A stretch of DNA of 64,000 nucleotides from Pseudomonas sp. L5B5 (GTDB lineage Bacteria; Pseudomonadota; Gammaproteobacteria; Pseudomonadales; Pseudomonadaceae), in NCBI RefSeq assembly GCF_020520285.1, contig NZ_CP084742.1, positions 1,860,001-1,924,000 of the forward strand, written 5' to 3'. Numbering within the stretch: the stretch's first letter is position 1; every line of letters starts with the position of its first letter. Made by a program: the position numbers and the translations under genes. Below, one piece after another: positions 46,293-53,299 of the stretch. The notes beneath the pieces are model-generated. The model saw nothing but the letters and a program-made list of their open reading frames with translations. It did no database searches and was not told where the DNA came from.

Positions 46293-47468
46293 TCAGCTGG
46301 CCAGCCGGGGACGTGGCTGCGGGGAGCGCCAGCCGTGCCAGCCAATCAGCAGAGCCAGTACCTGGAAGACCGCGATCAGCGCGACGCAGCCCGGCCAGCC
46401 CCAGTGATGCCAGAGCACCGCCGGAACCACCGCACCGCAGCTGCCCCCCAGGTAGTAACAGGTCAGGTACAACCCGACCGCGCCGGCCTTGTGCGTGCCG
46501 GCGGTGGCCGTGGTGAAGGCATTGGCCGCTGCCTGGGCCAGGAACACCCCGGTGGAGCTCAGGGCCAGGCCCAGGACCATCAGCCACAATGAAGACAACA
46601 CGCTCAGGGCCGACCCGCAGACACCCAGCACGGCTGCCACCACCAGCAGCTCGACCTGGGGCCGTGACTTGCTCAGGCGCCCCGCGATGGGGATCACCAC
46701 CAGCGCCAGCAGGAACACGCCGTAGAGCGTCCCCAGGGCCGCCGGTCCCAGATCGAATGGCGGCTGGCTGAGGTAGAGCCCGGCGTAGGTGAAGGTGGCC
46801 ACTTGCGAGAACAGCACGCAAAAGCCCACGGCGTAGGTCGCCAGCAAGGGTTTGCTGCACAGCTGGCGCCAGGCACCGGCTTGCGTTGGCCGGCGCTGCC
46901 CGATCACGCCAGGATTGGCAGGCAACAGCCAGTAGATGGCCAGGCCGATCAGCAGGCTCAGGCCCGCCAGTACGACAAAGGCCTCGCGCCAGCCCAGGTA
47001 TTGGGTGGCGATGCCGGTGACAAAGCGCCCGGCAAACCCGCCAAGCACGGTGCCGGCTACATACAGGCTGGTGACTTCGGTAACCGTGCCGCCCCTCCAG
47101 CGGTCGCCGATATAGGCCACGCTGGTGGCGAACACCACGGGGATCAACAGGCCCTCGACGAAGCGCCACAGCAACAGCTGGGCGAAGGTGCCGGCGCAGG
47201 CCACCAGCAAGGTCGGCAACGCCAGCGCCAAGGCGGCCAGCACGATCACCCGACGCTGATCGAAAGCACCGGTCAGGCGGCTGGTAAAGGGGGCGCTGAC
47301 CGCGACCGCCAGGGTGGTGGCGGTGATGCTCCAGCCGGCCTCCCTGACGCTCACCGAAAACGCCTGGGCGAACACGGCAAGAATGCCCTGGGTCGCATAC
47401 AGGTTGAGGAAGGCTGCGCAGCCACACAAGAACAGGGCCAGGCGGACACGATGCAGGGGGGGATTCAT
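46293..47468 (-). CDS. MFS transporter (YnfM/arabinose-efflux-like)
   Basis: MFS protein of 391 residues; ATG 47468 follows GAGAGG. The sequence has twelve hydrophobic segments and an N-terminal pattern like YnfM-type exporters (LNLYATQGILAVFAQAFSVS; SITATTLAVAVSAPFTSRLT; VIVLAALALALPTLLVACAG). It heads the minus-strand unit with the unknown protein and the second MFS gene, and lies back to back with a LysR regulator across 95 bases, a layout typical for a LysR-controlled exporter. Substrate is unknown. Confidence 0.9.
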   Translation of the reverse strand: MNPPLHRVRLALFLCGCAAFLNLYATQGILAVFAQAFSVSVREAGWSITATTLAVAVSAPFTSRLTGAFDQRRVIVLAALALALPTLLVACAGTFAQLLLWRFVEGLLIPVVFATSVAYIGDRWRGGTVTEVTSLYVAGTVLGGFAGRFVTGIATQYLGWREAFVVLAGLSLLIGLAIYWLLPANPGVIGQRRPTQAGAWRQLCSKPLLATYAVGFCVLFSQVATFTYAGLYLSQPPFDLGPAALGTLYGVFLLALVVIPIAGRLSKSRPQVELLVVAAVLGVCGSALSVLSSLWLMVLGLALSSTGVFLAQAAANAFTTATAGTHKAGAVGLYLTCYYLGGSCGAVVPAVLWHHWGWPGCVALIAVFQVLALLIGWHGWRSPQPRPRLAS

Positions 47469-47563
47469 GAAACCTCTCGTTTTATGACGAAAGGCCTTTA
47501 TAAAATACGCCAGCCGACCCAGACCAATACCGATTTCCGACCGATCAATACCCGGGGAACAGG

Positions 47564-48481
47564 ATGCTCGATCTACGCAGGCTGCGTTACTTTCTGACCG
47601 TCGCCGAGGAATTGCACTTCGGCCGCGCCGCGTTGCGCTTGCACCTTGCGCAGCCGCCCCTGACCCGCCAGATCTCGGCGCTGGAAACCGAACTGGGGTT
47701 CCGCCTGTTCGACCGCACCAGCCGTAGCGTGTCCCTGACCGCCCAGGGCCAGCATTTTCTGCCCTATGCCCGGGCAGTCCTGGAACAGGTGGAGCGGGCC
47801 CAGACCATGGCCACCAAACTGGCCGCTGGCAGCGCCGGGCAACTGGCCGTGGGTTACGCCAGCTCGATCGCCCTGTCGGAGCTGTTCAGCCAGGCGATCC
47901 AGGCCTTCGCCCAGCGTTTTCCCGAGGTACAGCTGACGCTGGTGGAGGGCGCTTCCGCCAGTCAGTGGGCACAGATCGCCGATGGGCGTATCGACATCGG
48001 CCTGAGCCGGATGCAGCCTCCGGACGACTGGCAGGAGATCCACACCTTGTCCCTGGGGGACGAGCCGCTGGTGGCGGCGCTGGCCAGCGACAGCCCGCTG
48101 GCGGCACAGGCCCAAGTGACCCTGGCCGAACTCAGCGAATATCCCTTGATCCTGTTTCCGACCGGATATGGCTCGGGGCTCAACGAAGCCATCGAGCAGC
48201 TGTACCGTGGCCATGGCCTGCCCCTGCGCCCGGGGCCCAGCGGGCGGCAGATCACCTCGATCATCGCCCTGGTGGCCGCCGGCCAAGGCATCGCCCTGGT
48301 GCCGCGCTGTACCCGGACCCTGGCGAAAAAAGGCGTGAGCTATCGGCCCGTGGCGGACCTGGGTGCCACGGCCCCCTTGCTGGTCCTGACCCACGGCCAA
48401 AAGCGCAGCCACCTGGCGCAGGCGTTTATCGGGGTGATCGAAGGCTTGCACCAGGCGCAACAGGCCGCCGGGGAGGCCTGA
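47564..48481 (+). CDS. LysR-family transcriptional regulator
   Basis: Regulator of 305 residues with the LysR winged helix-turn-helix at the N-terminus (MLDLRRLRYFLTVAEELHFG; AALRLHLAQPPLTRQISALE) and a periplasmic-binding-protein-like effector domain (about 90-295). It is divergent from the MFS unit, which it probably controls. The 95-base gap has a repeated ACCGAT but no clear LysR palindrome. Its stop is one base from the stop of the convergent pentapeptide gene. Inducer is unknown. Confidence 0.92.
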   Translation: MLDLRRLRYFLTVAEELHFGRAALRLHLAQPPLTRQISALETELGFRLFDRTSRSVSLTAQGQHFLPYARAVLEQVERAQTMATKLAAGSAGQLAVGYASSIALSELFSQAIQAFAQRFPEVQLTLVEGASASQWAQIADGRIDIGLSRMQPPDDWQEIHTLSLGDEPLVAALASDSPLAAQAQVTLAELSEYPLILFPTGYGSGLNEAIEQLYRGHGLPLRPGPSGRQITSIIALVAAGQGIALVPRCTRTLAKKGVSYRPVADLGATAPLLVLTHGQKRSHLAQAFIGVIEGLHQAQQAAGEA

Positions 48482-48482
48482 G

Positions 48483-49181
48483 TCAAAGTACCGTCAGGCC
48501 CAGCCCGGCCAATAGCATGCCGGCCTGGCTGCGGGAAATGATCGCGCCCTTGAACAGCTTCGCGTCCACCAGCCGCAGGCCCTGCAAGCTAGCCTCGCGC
48601 AGGTCGGCGTCGTCGAAGCGGGCATTGTTCACCCGGGCCAGGGACAGGCTGCCACCTTCGATGAACACCGCCTTGCGAAAGTCGCAGTAGGTCAGGTCCG
48701 CCTCGCTGAAGTCGATGCGGTACAGCTGTGCCTTGTAGAACGAGATGCCGGACAGCATGGCGCTATTGAGCAGGCAGTCGGAGAAGTTCACGCCCAGGGC
48801 CGAGGCATCGGCGAAGTTGGCGCCTGTAAGCTTGCAGCCGTCGAACTGCACATGGGCGACCTTGCTGCGTTGCCACAGGGTGTTGTTCAGGTCGCAGCGT
48901 TCGAAACACGCATCGGTGAGCACGGCCGAACGCAGGATCGCCTGGCCGGCACGGCAACTGAGCCAACGGCTGTTGCTCAGGTTGGCGGCAGTGAGGTTGG
49001 CTGCGCTGAAACTGCACCGCTCGAAATGGGCTCCGGCCAGGTCGATGCGCGACAGATCCTGCCCGCTCAGATCCAGGCCCACGCCTCGCACCGGCAACGA
49101 CTGGCTGGCGGCCAGCTCCGCCAGGGAGTGCCCTTGCAGATCCTCGGGGGTGATTTGGAAGTAACCGTCGTGCGCCTGCAT
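48483..49181 (-). CDS. Pentapeptide-repeat protein
   Basis: Protein of 232 residues started at ATG 49181, which has AGGAGAGG just upstream; the longer open frame to 49430 runs through a decayed gene and is rejected. From about residue 40 it is built of A(D/N)LXX-type pentapeptides (LSGQDLSRIDLAGAHFERCS; AANLTAANLSNSRW; CDLNNTLWQ; ADLTYCDFRK; DADLREASLQG), which fold as a right-handed square beta-helix. The C-terminus is hydrophobic (GMLLAGLGLTVL). It neighbours a Qnr-like gene in the same orientation but is not its near copy. Members of this class can mimic DNA and bind topoisomerases; whether this one does is unknown. Confidence 0.85.
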   Translation of the reverse strand: MQAHDGYFQITPEDLQGHSLAELAASQSLPVRGVGLDLSGQDLSRIDLAGAHFERCSFSAANLTAANLSNSRWLSCRAGQAILRSAVLTDACFERCDLNNTLWQRSKVAHVQFDGCKLTGANFADASALGVNFSDCLLNSAMLSGISFYKAQLYRIDFSEADLTYCDFRKAVFIEGGSLSLARVNNARFDDADLREASLQGLRLVDAKLFKGAIISRSQAGMLLAGLGLTVL

Positions 49182-49253
49182 GCCCTCTCCTGAGCCGGGG
49201 TTGAAGGGAGGCATCTTCTGGATACTGGACCTGCAGGTCAAGGTGGGGCTTGC

Positions 49254-49433
49254 GTCCGCTCTGCGGATGACTACCTCGGCGCCGGGACAATCATCAGGTA
49301 AGGCACCGACCAGCGCCCCATCGTCATTGGCCGAGGCGCCGTGGTGGGCATGGGCCCGGTGGTGACTAGTAGTGTGCCGCCCTATACCACCGTCTGCGGT
49401 AATCCGGCCCGGGCGCTGCACAAGGAGCAATGA
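49254..49433 (+). pseudogene. Remnant of a hexapeptide-repeat (left-handed beta-helix) acyltransferase
   Basis: One plus-strand frame reads DDYLGAGTII, then an in-frame TAA at 49299-49301, then IVIGRGAVVGMGPVVTSSVP and VCGNPARALHK to a TGA at 49431-49433. IGxGAVVGxG and GNPA are hallmarks of sugar or antibiotic O-acetyltransferases with hexapeptide repeats. The N-terminal two-thirds is missing and the nonsense codon breaks what is left. It fills most of the gap between the two pentapeptide genes. Confidence 0.8.
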
Positions 49434-49448
49434 CCACCTGCGAACAAT

Positions 49449-49470
49449 AAAAAAACCGCAGTAGCGGGTT
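49449..49470 (-). terminator. Intrinsic terminator after the Qnr-like gene
   Basis: On the minus strand CCGC-TACT-GCGG is followed directly by seven T residues (positions 49455 down to 49449). It lies 20-40 bases beyond the stop of the Qnr-like gene. Confidence 0.75.
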
Positions 49471-49490
49471 CACAGGGGCATCACACCAGG

Positions 49491-50138
49491 TCAGCCGATC
49501 ACATTGATCCCGAGGTGGGCGGCGAGGTGATTCATCTGATCACGGTCGAGCTTCACCCCATCCAGGTTGACCAGGCGAATATCCAGGTCACCCAGCTGCG
49601 AGTTGGTCAGGTCGCAGCCGGTAAAATCGGCGGATCGCCAATCGAACAGGCTGAACTCGCCACCGGACATGTCCGACCCGGCGAAGCTGGCCCCGGTCAC
49701 GTTGGCGCCCGTCCAGCGGTTGTCCCACAGCTCGCACTTCTCGAGGTTGACCTTGGAAAAGTTCGCGTAGGCCAGGTTGCTCTTGTTGATATAGGCGTTG
49801 CAGAACCAGGATTTGCTGGAGATCACGTTCATGAAGCTGGCGCTGCTGAAATCGGCACCTTGCGCCTTGCACTCGCTGATCTCCAGTCCCAGCGCGCTGG
49901 CGAAGTTGAAGATGCAGACGGTCAGGTCGCAACGCTTGAACGAGGCGCCCTTCAACTTGGCACTGCGAAAGTTGCAACCGACCTGGCGGTCGGGGTCGTA
50001 GAAGCTGCAGTCGATGAACTGGGTTTCCGACAGATCGACCCGGGAAAAATCGCAATCAAGAAAGGTCACGCCAGTGACGATCTGACCGGTCAACTCCTCC
50101 ACGCCCATGCGTTTGTTTTCAACAACCTGAGGTTCCAT
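49491..50138 (-). CDS. Qnr-like pentapeptide-repeat protein (putative topoisomerase protection)
   Basis: Protein of 215 residues, close to Qnr length (about 214-218), with AGGA ahead of ATG 50138. It matches remembered QnrB/QnrS sequences along its whole length: FLDCDFSRVDLSETQFIDCS, GCNFRSAKLKGASFKRCDL, SASFMN, SKSWFCNAYI, NLAYANFSKVNLEKCELWDN, NRWTGANVTGASFAGSDMSG, GEFSLFDWRSADFTGCDLTN and LGDLDIR. The single Gly between the two coil stacks (ALGLEI) and the two loop regions characteristic of Qnr appear present. Qnr proteins bind DNA gyrase and topoisomerase IV and reduce fluoroquinolone action. This looks chromosomal, with its own terminator and no nearby transposon. A perfect 12-base palindrome CACAAGCTTGTG (50151-50162) stands just before its ribosome-binding site. 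I saw no LexA box there, unlike qnrB. Activity is inference. Confidence 0.88.
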   Translation of the reverse strand: MEPQVVENKRMGVEELTGQIVTGVTFLDCDFSRVDLSETQFIDCSFYDPDRQVGCNFRSAKLKGASFKRCDLTVCIFNFASALGLEISECKAQGADFSSASFMNVISSKSWFCNAYINKSNLAYANFSKVNLEKCELWDNRWTGANVTGASFAGSDMSGGEFSLFDWRSADFTGCDLTNSQLGDLDIRLVNLDGVKLDRDQMNHLAAHLGINVIG

Positions 50139-50448
50139 GGCATTTTCCTACACAAGCTTGTGAGCGATAACACGACAAACCTAGCATCCCGGGTTGAGTC
50201 ATTTGAAGCTTTTTGGTCTCAATCGCTAAAAATATCGGGAATGGAACTGGTTGCGCAGGAACGATGGAATAGGCCATGAATTAGCTGGGTTCCGGGTCAC
50301 GGTGCTGTTCAATGCCTTTTCGATCATGGGGTGCGTGGGCGAGGCACTCAACTGGAAACATCGAATCCCCCCTTTAAGAAGAGCATGATCGTAATTTCAA
50401 TACGCCACTAAATCGACTCTTGCTGTATTCCTCCACTGAGGGCGGCGC

Positions 50449-50718
50449 ATGTCCGAAGAAATCCATGAGCAGCCACAACTGCACCTGCCGGGATCGGTTT
50501 ATCCGCAGGGCTGGCTCAGCAGTTCAGGAATGAGTTTCAGGGGGCTTGCCATCATCTGTTAGGGGCTGTTTATTAGAACCAGGCCAGGCCAACACGATCA
50601 GGGTGGCAATCGGGCTAATAACACTGCAGATTCAGGCGGGCACGTTGATGACCTAGAGAAAGCGCTAGGCCAACTTTCCAGCCTGGCTAAGAAGATCCAG
50701 AACGCAGCGACTCAATAA
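50449..50718 (+). pseudogene. Short unknown frame interrupted by TAG
   Basis: An ATG at 50449 behind GAGGGCGGC opens 37 codons (MSEEIHEQPQLHLPG...) ending in TAG at 50560. The same frame then continues 51 codons to TAA at 50718 (ending LEKALGQLSSLAKKIQNAAT). I do not recognise it. It may be a decayed phage or island gene, or chance. It lies in a 670-base stretch (50,139-50,811) that otherwise shows no gene. Confidence 0.25.
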
Positions 50719-50811
50719 ATTGGTGTCGCACTCGCCTACGGCGCACCTACTCTCATGCCCCACTGTCTGATGACGGTGGAAGGGACAGCAATCATCCGCC
50801 CCAAAGGAAAA

Positions 50812-51036
50812 ATGATGCAATCGCTACCAGTGCCACGGTCAATTGTGGGCGAGTCGCTAGAACTGCGCCTTCTAGAGGCCACTGACTTCGAGTCGCTATA
50901 CAACGTCGCATCCGATCCCCTGGTTTGGGCTCAGCATCCAAGCCCAATGCGCTATCAGAAAGCCATGCCAACGATGCCCCTCATAGATCGGGATTCTGTT
51001 CTGGCATTGGGGTCAACTCAATTCCTCCCTTTTTAG
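50812..51036 (+). pseudogene. 5' fragment of a GNAT acetyltransferase
   Basis: ATG 50812 (AAGGAAAA upstream) opens a frame beginning like many GNAT proteins: ESLELRLLEATDFESLYNVA followed by SDPLVWAQHPSPMRYQK. That is the first beta-strand and helix of the fold. Homology stops there and the frame ends after 74 codons, far short of the usual 150-180; the acetyl-CoA-binding motif is absent. It is a truncated remnant. Confidence 0.7.
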
Positions 51037-51047
51037 GAGCGCAAATG

Positions 51048-51072
51048 AAAAAGCCCCGGCAGGTGCCGAGGC
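51048..51072 (-). terminator. Intrinsic terminator of the SOS two-gene unit
   Basis: On the minus strand GCCTCGGC-ACCT-GCCGGGGC (one G-U pair) is followed by TTTTT. It lies about 80 bases after the stop of the gene at 51151-51495. Confidence 0.8.
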
Positions 51073-51150
51073 GAAGGATAGGCTAAGCGTTTTCGAAGCG
51101 CAGTGACTCGCCTCATCCGCGAAGTCTAGATAGCTGAGCACACTCTCAGA

Positions 51151-51495
51151 TCAAGCCAAGACATCCCAGGTCAGCGCAACCGCCGCACCTGGAACACTTG
51201 CAGCAACCCACAAACCTTGACCAGCAGGGAGAAACAGTGGGTATGGCAGCGCAAGCTCAGAGCCGGTGCCCACAGCCGAGCTCGCGTTTGCGGAGAAAAT
51301 TATTGGCTTGGATTGGTCGGCAATGCTCGAAGGAGCAGAAGTACCAGTGAACACTCCCACCCCGCCATTGGACGTGCTGATGAGGCAAGTGCTAACAATC
51401 ACTCCGGAGGTGTTTGCTGCAGCAGATACAACCTGAACCACATTGCTACCCGGGTTTACTGTCAGGTAATTCTTGCCAACTTTTACTGCGTTCAT
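51151..51495 (-). CDS. Phage-like small protein, second gene of a putative SOS unit
   Basis: Protein of 114 residues started at ATG 51495, with AGGTGG at good spacing. It is rich in Ser, Ala, Gly, Val and Thr, has almost no charged residues and no signal peptide (for example VNPGSNVVQVVSAAANTSGV; PLFLPAGQGLWVAASVPGAA). That composition resembles beta-rich phage structural or decoration proteins, but I cannot name a family. Its start overlaps the stop of the preceding gene as ATGA, showing translational coupling. The unit lies under a LexA-box candidate and ends at a strong terminator, so it looks intact inside a decayed island. Confidence 0.7.
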   Translation of the reverse strand: MNAVKVGKNYLTVNPGSNVVQVVSAAANTSGVIVSTCLISTSNGGVGVFTGTSAPSSIADQSKPIIFSANASSAVGTGSELALPYPLFLPAGQGLWVAASVPGAAVALTWDVLA

Positions 51496-51653
51496 ATTAA
51501 CCACCTATTGAGTCGAATAATCGGTCGCGGAGATTCCGCTTTCACGTCGCTCACAGGCGATTGCTCGAAGCTCATGGCTTTCACTCGATCCAAGAGGTAG
51601 GCATCAGCAGCAAGCTGGATTTCACTGCTTTTGGATACGAGGAGTGGAATCAT
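51492..51653 (-). CDS. 53-residue protein, first gene of a putative SOS unit
   Basis: I start it at ATG 51653 (MIPLLVSKSSEIQLAADAYL); the frame extends to a TTG at 51680 but that codon lies inside the LexA-box dyad. The sequence is short, charged and mostly helical in look (AADAYLLDRVKAMSFEQS), ending PIIRLNRWLI. I recognise no family. Support comes from the ATGA overlap with the next gene, a GAG element upstream, and a dyad about 14 bases before the start. It could be a phage tail or regulatory accessory protein. Confidence 0.55.
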   Translation of the reverse strand: MIPLLVSKSSEIQLAADAYLLDRVKAMSFEQSPVSDVKAESPRPIIRLNRWLI

Positions 51654-51666
51654 TATCTCAATAAAA

Positions 51667-51686
51667 TACTGGATATACAACCAGTA
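51667..51686. promoter_or_regulatory. LexA (SOS) box candidate
   Basis: TACTGGATATACAACCAGTA fits the LexA pattern TACTG-N10-CAGTA. The dyad extends to perfect 9-bp arms (51664-51672 and 51681-51689) around an 8-base spacer. It lies 14-33 bases upstream of the first gene of the minus-strand pair, a position suited to repression. LexA binding is inferred from the match. Confidence 0.7.
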
Positions 51687-51766
51687 TTTATTTTAACCAT
51701 TCGTATCCACGGTCAGGAGGCCTCACCCGACTGAATCTGGTCGCGTCCATCGACGCTTTAGAAACG

Positions 51767-51792
51767 AAAAAGTCTCGGCAAATGCCGAGGCT
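51767..51792 (-). terminator. Intrinsic terminator after the 73-residue gene
   Basis: On the minus strand AGCCTCGGCA / TGCCGAGACT (one mismatch) is followed by T residues. It lies about 20 bases after the gene at 51811-52032 and closely resembles the terminator at 51048-51072. Confidence 0.75.
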
Positions 51793-51810
51793 TAATGGTG
51801 TCAACAGGAC

Positions 51811-52032
51811 CTAAGGTCTGTCGATTTGAATAATGTATTGGGCTCCCTGAATGCTCACGTGCACTCGAGATGGCTTGTAGTGTTCACACAAGCTGATGCG
51901 CAGCTTCGAAGCCTTCAGCTCTGCAATTGCTGGGTTTTCATCATAGAAGTTAACGGTCGTGTCGAATGGCGTGCTGTCAGAGCGATAGGTGGCGAAATAT
52001 TCTGTCGCCATATCATTAAGCGTATTCGCCAT
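51811..52032 (-). CDS. Hypothetical 73-residue protein of the tRNA-Pro island
   Basis: Small soluble protein (MANTLNDMATEYFATYRSDS..., ending QGAQYIIQIDRP) with no recognised family, signal or membrane segment. ATG 52032 is preceded by GAGATTACAAGG; a second ATG seven codons in is possible. It ends about 20 bases before a good intrinsic terminator, which supports it being a real transcribed gene. It lies between the SOS pair and the broken integrase, all in the lower-GC island. Confidence 0.6.
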   Translation of the reverse strand: MANTLNDMATEYFATYRSDSTPFDTTVNFYDENPAIAELKASKLRISLCEHYKPSRVHVSIQGAQYIIQIDRP

Positions 52033-52071
52033 CCTTGTAATCTCGATATGAGTTGTTTGATCCTATTCGCT

Positions 52072-52695
52072 GAGTTGCCAGCTCATCTGCAGACCATGGC
52101 GATGTTCAAGGTCAACACGAGGGTGCCGGGAGCAGGAAGTGTGCAAGCTTCAGTGGAATTGGGAGATTACAGTGCCGAACTGGGAACTAGCGTCTTTCTG
52201 ATCCTCGCTGGATCTAGGGCGAGAGGCGCCAGGTCTGGTGTGAAGAACCGAGACGAGCGCCTGGTAGTTTTGAATGATGTGGCCAAATCAGTGATCGAGA
52301 AGCAGCGCGGAAAGCATCCGCTCTACATTTTCCCGTTTGGCAAGCCTTATGGCGAGGGGAGTGAAACTACGGTACACCGCATGAACAACTCGGCCTGGAA
52401 AAAGCCAGGATCAGAGCAGCGAAGAAGTGGCAGGAGAAGTTCCTGCGGCCCGCGCATGATGGCGTGCCAGAATCCGCATTCACGACTGATGCACATGCAT
52501 ACCTTTGGGAGAAGGCTGCGTGCAGCAGGCGTGACTGAGGAGGACAGGAAGACACTGCTCGGCCACAAGAATGGCAGCATCACCAGTCACTACTCAGCGG
52601 CGGAACTGGATCAGCTCATTGCAGCAGTAAATAAGGTATCAGCAACCGACTCGCGCGCACCAGCACCGACGATTCTGAAAAGAAGGGAGGCATGA
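52072..52695 (+). pseudogene. Frameshifted tyrosine (phage) integrase, C-terminal part
   Basis: Fragments of a P4/lambda-type integrase occur in successive frames. They are LQTMAMFKVNT; then, one base off, CREQEVCKLQW, which holds the box-I catalytic Arg; then NRDERLVVLNDVAKSVIEKQ; then RIRAAKKWQEKFLRPAHD in another frame; then HTFGRRLRAAGVTEED and LLGHKNGSITSHYSAAEL, with the box-II His and the Tyr. At least three frameshifts are needed, and an insertion damages the HxLR motif (it reads HDLMHMHTF where HDLRHTF is expected). The N-terminal half is not evident. Its C-terminus lies about 80 bases from the 3' end of tRNA-Pro, the usual target side. It can no longer be active. Confidence 0.85.
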
Positions 52696-52743
52696 AAGAA
52701 AAGGCCAAGGTCACTCGAAAAGTCACTATGGCAGAAACAACAA

Positions 52744-52761
52744 AGCCGCTCGAAAGCGGCT
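52744..52761 (-). terminator. Terminator after tRNA-Pro
   Basis: On the minus strand AGCCGCT-TTCG-AGCGGCT is followed by a T-rich stretch (TTGTTG). It lies 17 bases beyond the tRNA 3' end. Confidence 0.65.
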
Positions 52762-52777
52762 AAGTCATTGAAAAATA

Positions 52778-52854
52778 TGGTCGGGACGGAGTGATTCGAA
52801 CACTCGACCCCTAGCACCCCATGCTAGTGCGCTACCGGACTGCGCTACGCCCCG
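52778..52854 (-). tRNA. tRNA-Pro (anticodon GGG)
   Basis: A 77-base cloverleaf with encoded CCA. The acceptor stem is CGGGGCG / CGTCCCG, the D arm GCGCAGTCCGGTAGCGC, the anticodon stem CTAGC/GCTAG with loop ATGGGGT (anticodon GGG, reading CCC/CCU), and the T arm GAGTG-TTCGAAT-CACTC. It is followed by a hairpin terminator. Its 3' end faces a broken integrase, so it is the likely attachment site of a past element. Confidence 0.95.
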
Positions 52855-52942
52855 ACTAGGCGTGAAACTCGTTTCACTTCTCAGGAAACGCTGAGGAATA
52901 TACCGCAAGCTTTTGAAAAGTGGAAGTATTTAAAGCAGAAAA

Positions 52943-53299
52943 TTACTTCTTGAGTACCACAAGCACATCTTCCAGCTCAGAGATCATCTGACGGATCAGT
53001 TGCTTGTACTGGGTCGTATCGTCTTTGGCCTCATCACCGGAGAGGCGAAGGCGCGCCCCGCCGATGGTGAATCCCTGGTCGTACAGCAGCGCACGGATCT
53101 GCCGGATCATCAGCACATCCTGGCGCTGATAATACCGGCGGTTTCCGCGGCGTTTGACGGGGTTGAGTTGAGGAAACTCCTGCTCCCAATAACGCAGCAC
53201 ATGCGGTTTGACCGCACAGAGCTCGCTGACCTCACCAATGGTGAAGTAGCGCTTGCCCGGGATGACCGGGAGCTCGTCGTTATGACTTGGTTCCAGCAT
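52943..53299 (-). CDS. MerR-family regulator downstream of ihfA
   Basis: Protein of 118 residues started at ATG 53299 (GAGG upstream); the frame also opens at a TTG three codons earlier. The winged helix-turn-helix is clear ([20 protein letters not shown], then [20 protein letters not shown]) with a C-terminal coiled segment. There is no cysteine-rich effector domain, as usual for the small MerR homologue found after ihfA in pseudomonads. It overlaps ihfA by 20 bases, so it is co-expressed with it. Targets are unknown. Confidence 0.93.
   Translation of the reverse strand: MLEPSHNDELPVIPGKRYFTIGEVSELCAVKPHVLRYWEQEFPQLNPVKRRGNRRYYQRQDVLMIRQIRALLYDQGFTIGGARLRLSGDEAKDDTTQYKQLIRQMISELEDVLVVLKK

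Noticed and set aside
49182..49430. N-terminal extension of the first pentapeptide gene
   Set aside because: It runs antisense through the acyltransferase relic, and a strong ribosome-binding site precedes ATG 49181.
50139..50280. LexA box upstream of the Qnr-like gene, expected by analogy with qnrB
   Set aside because: No CTG-N10-CAG dyad was found there; only the unrelated palindrome CACAAGCTTGTG.
50139..52777. Left attachment-site copy of the tRNA-Pro element
   Set aside because: No repeat of the tRNA 3' segment was spotted by eye; a proper repeat search would be needed.
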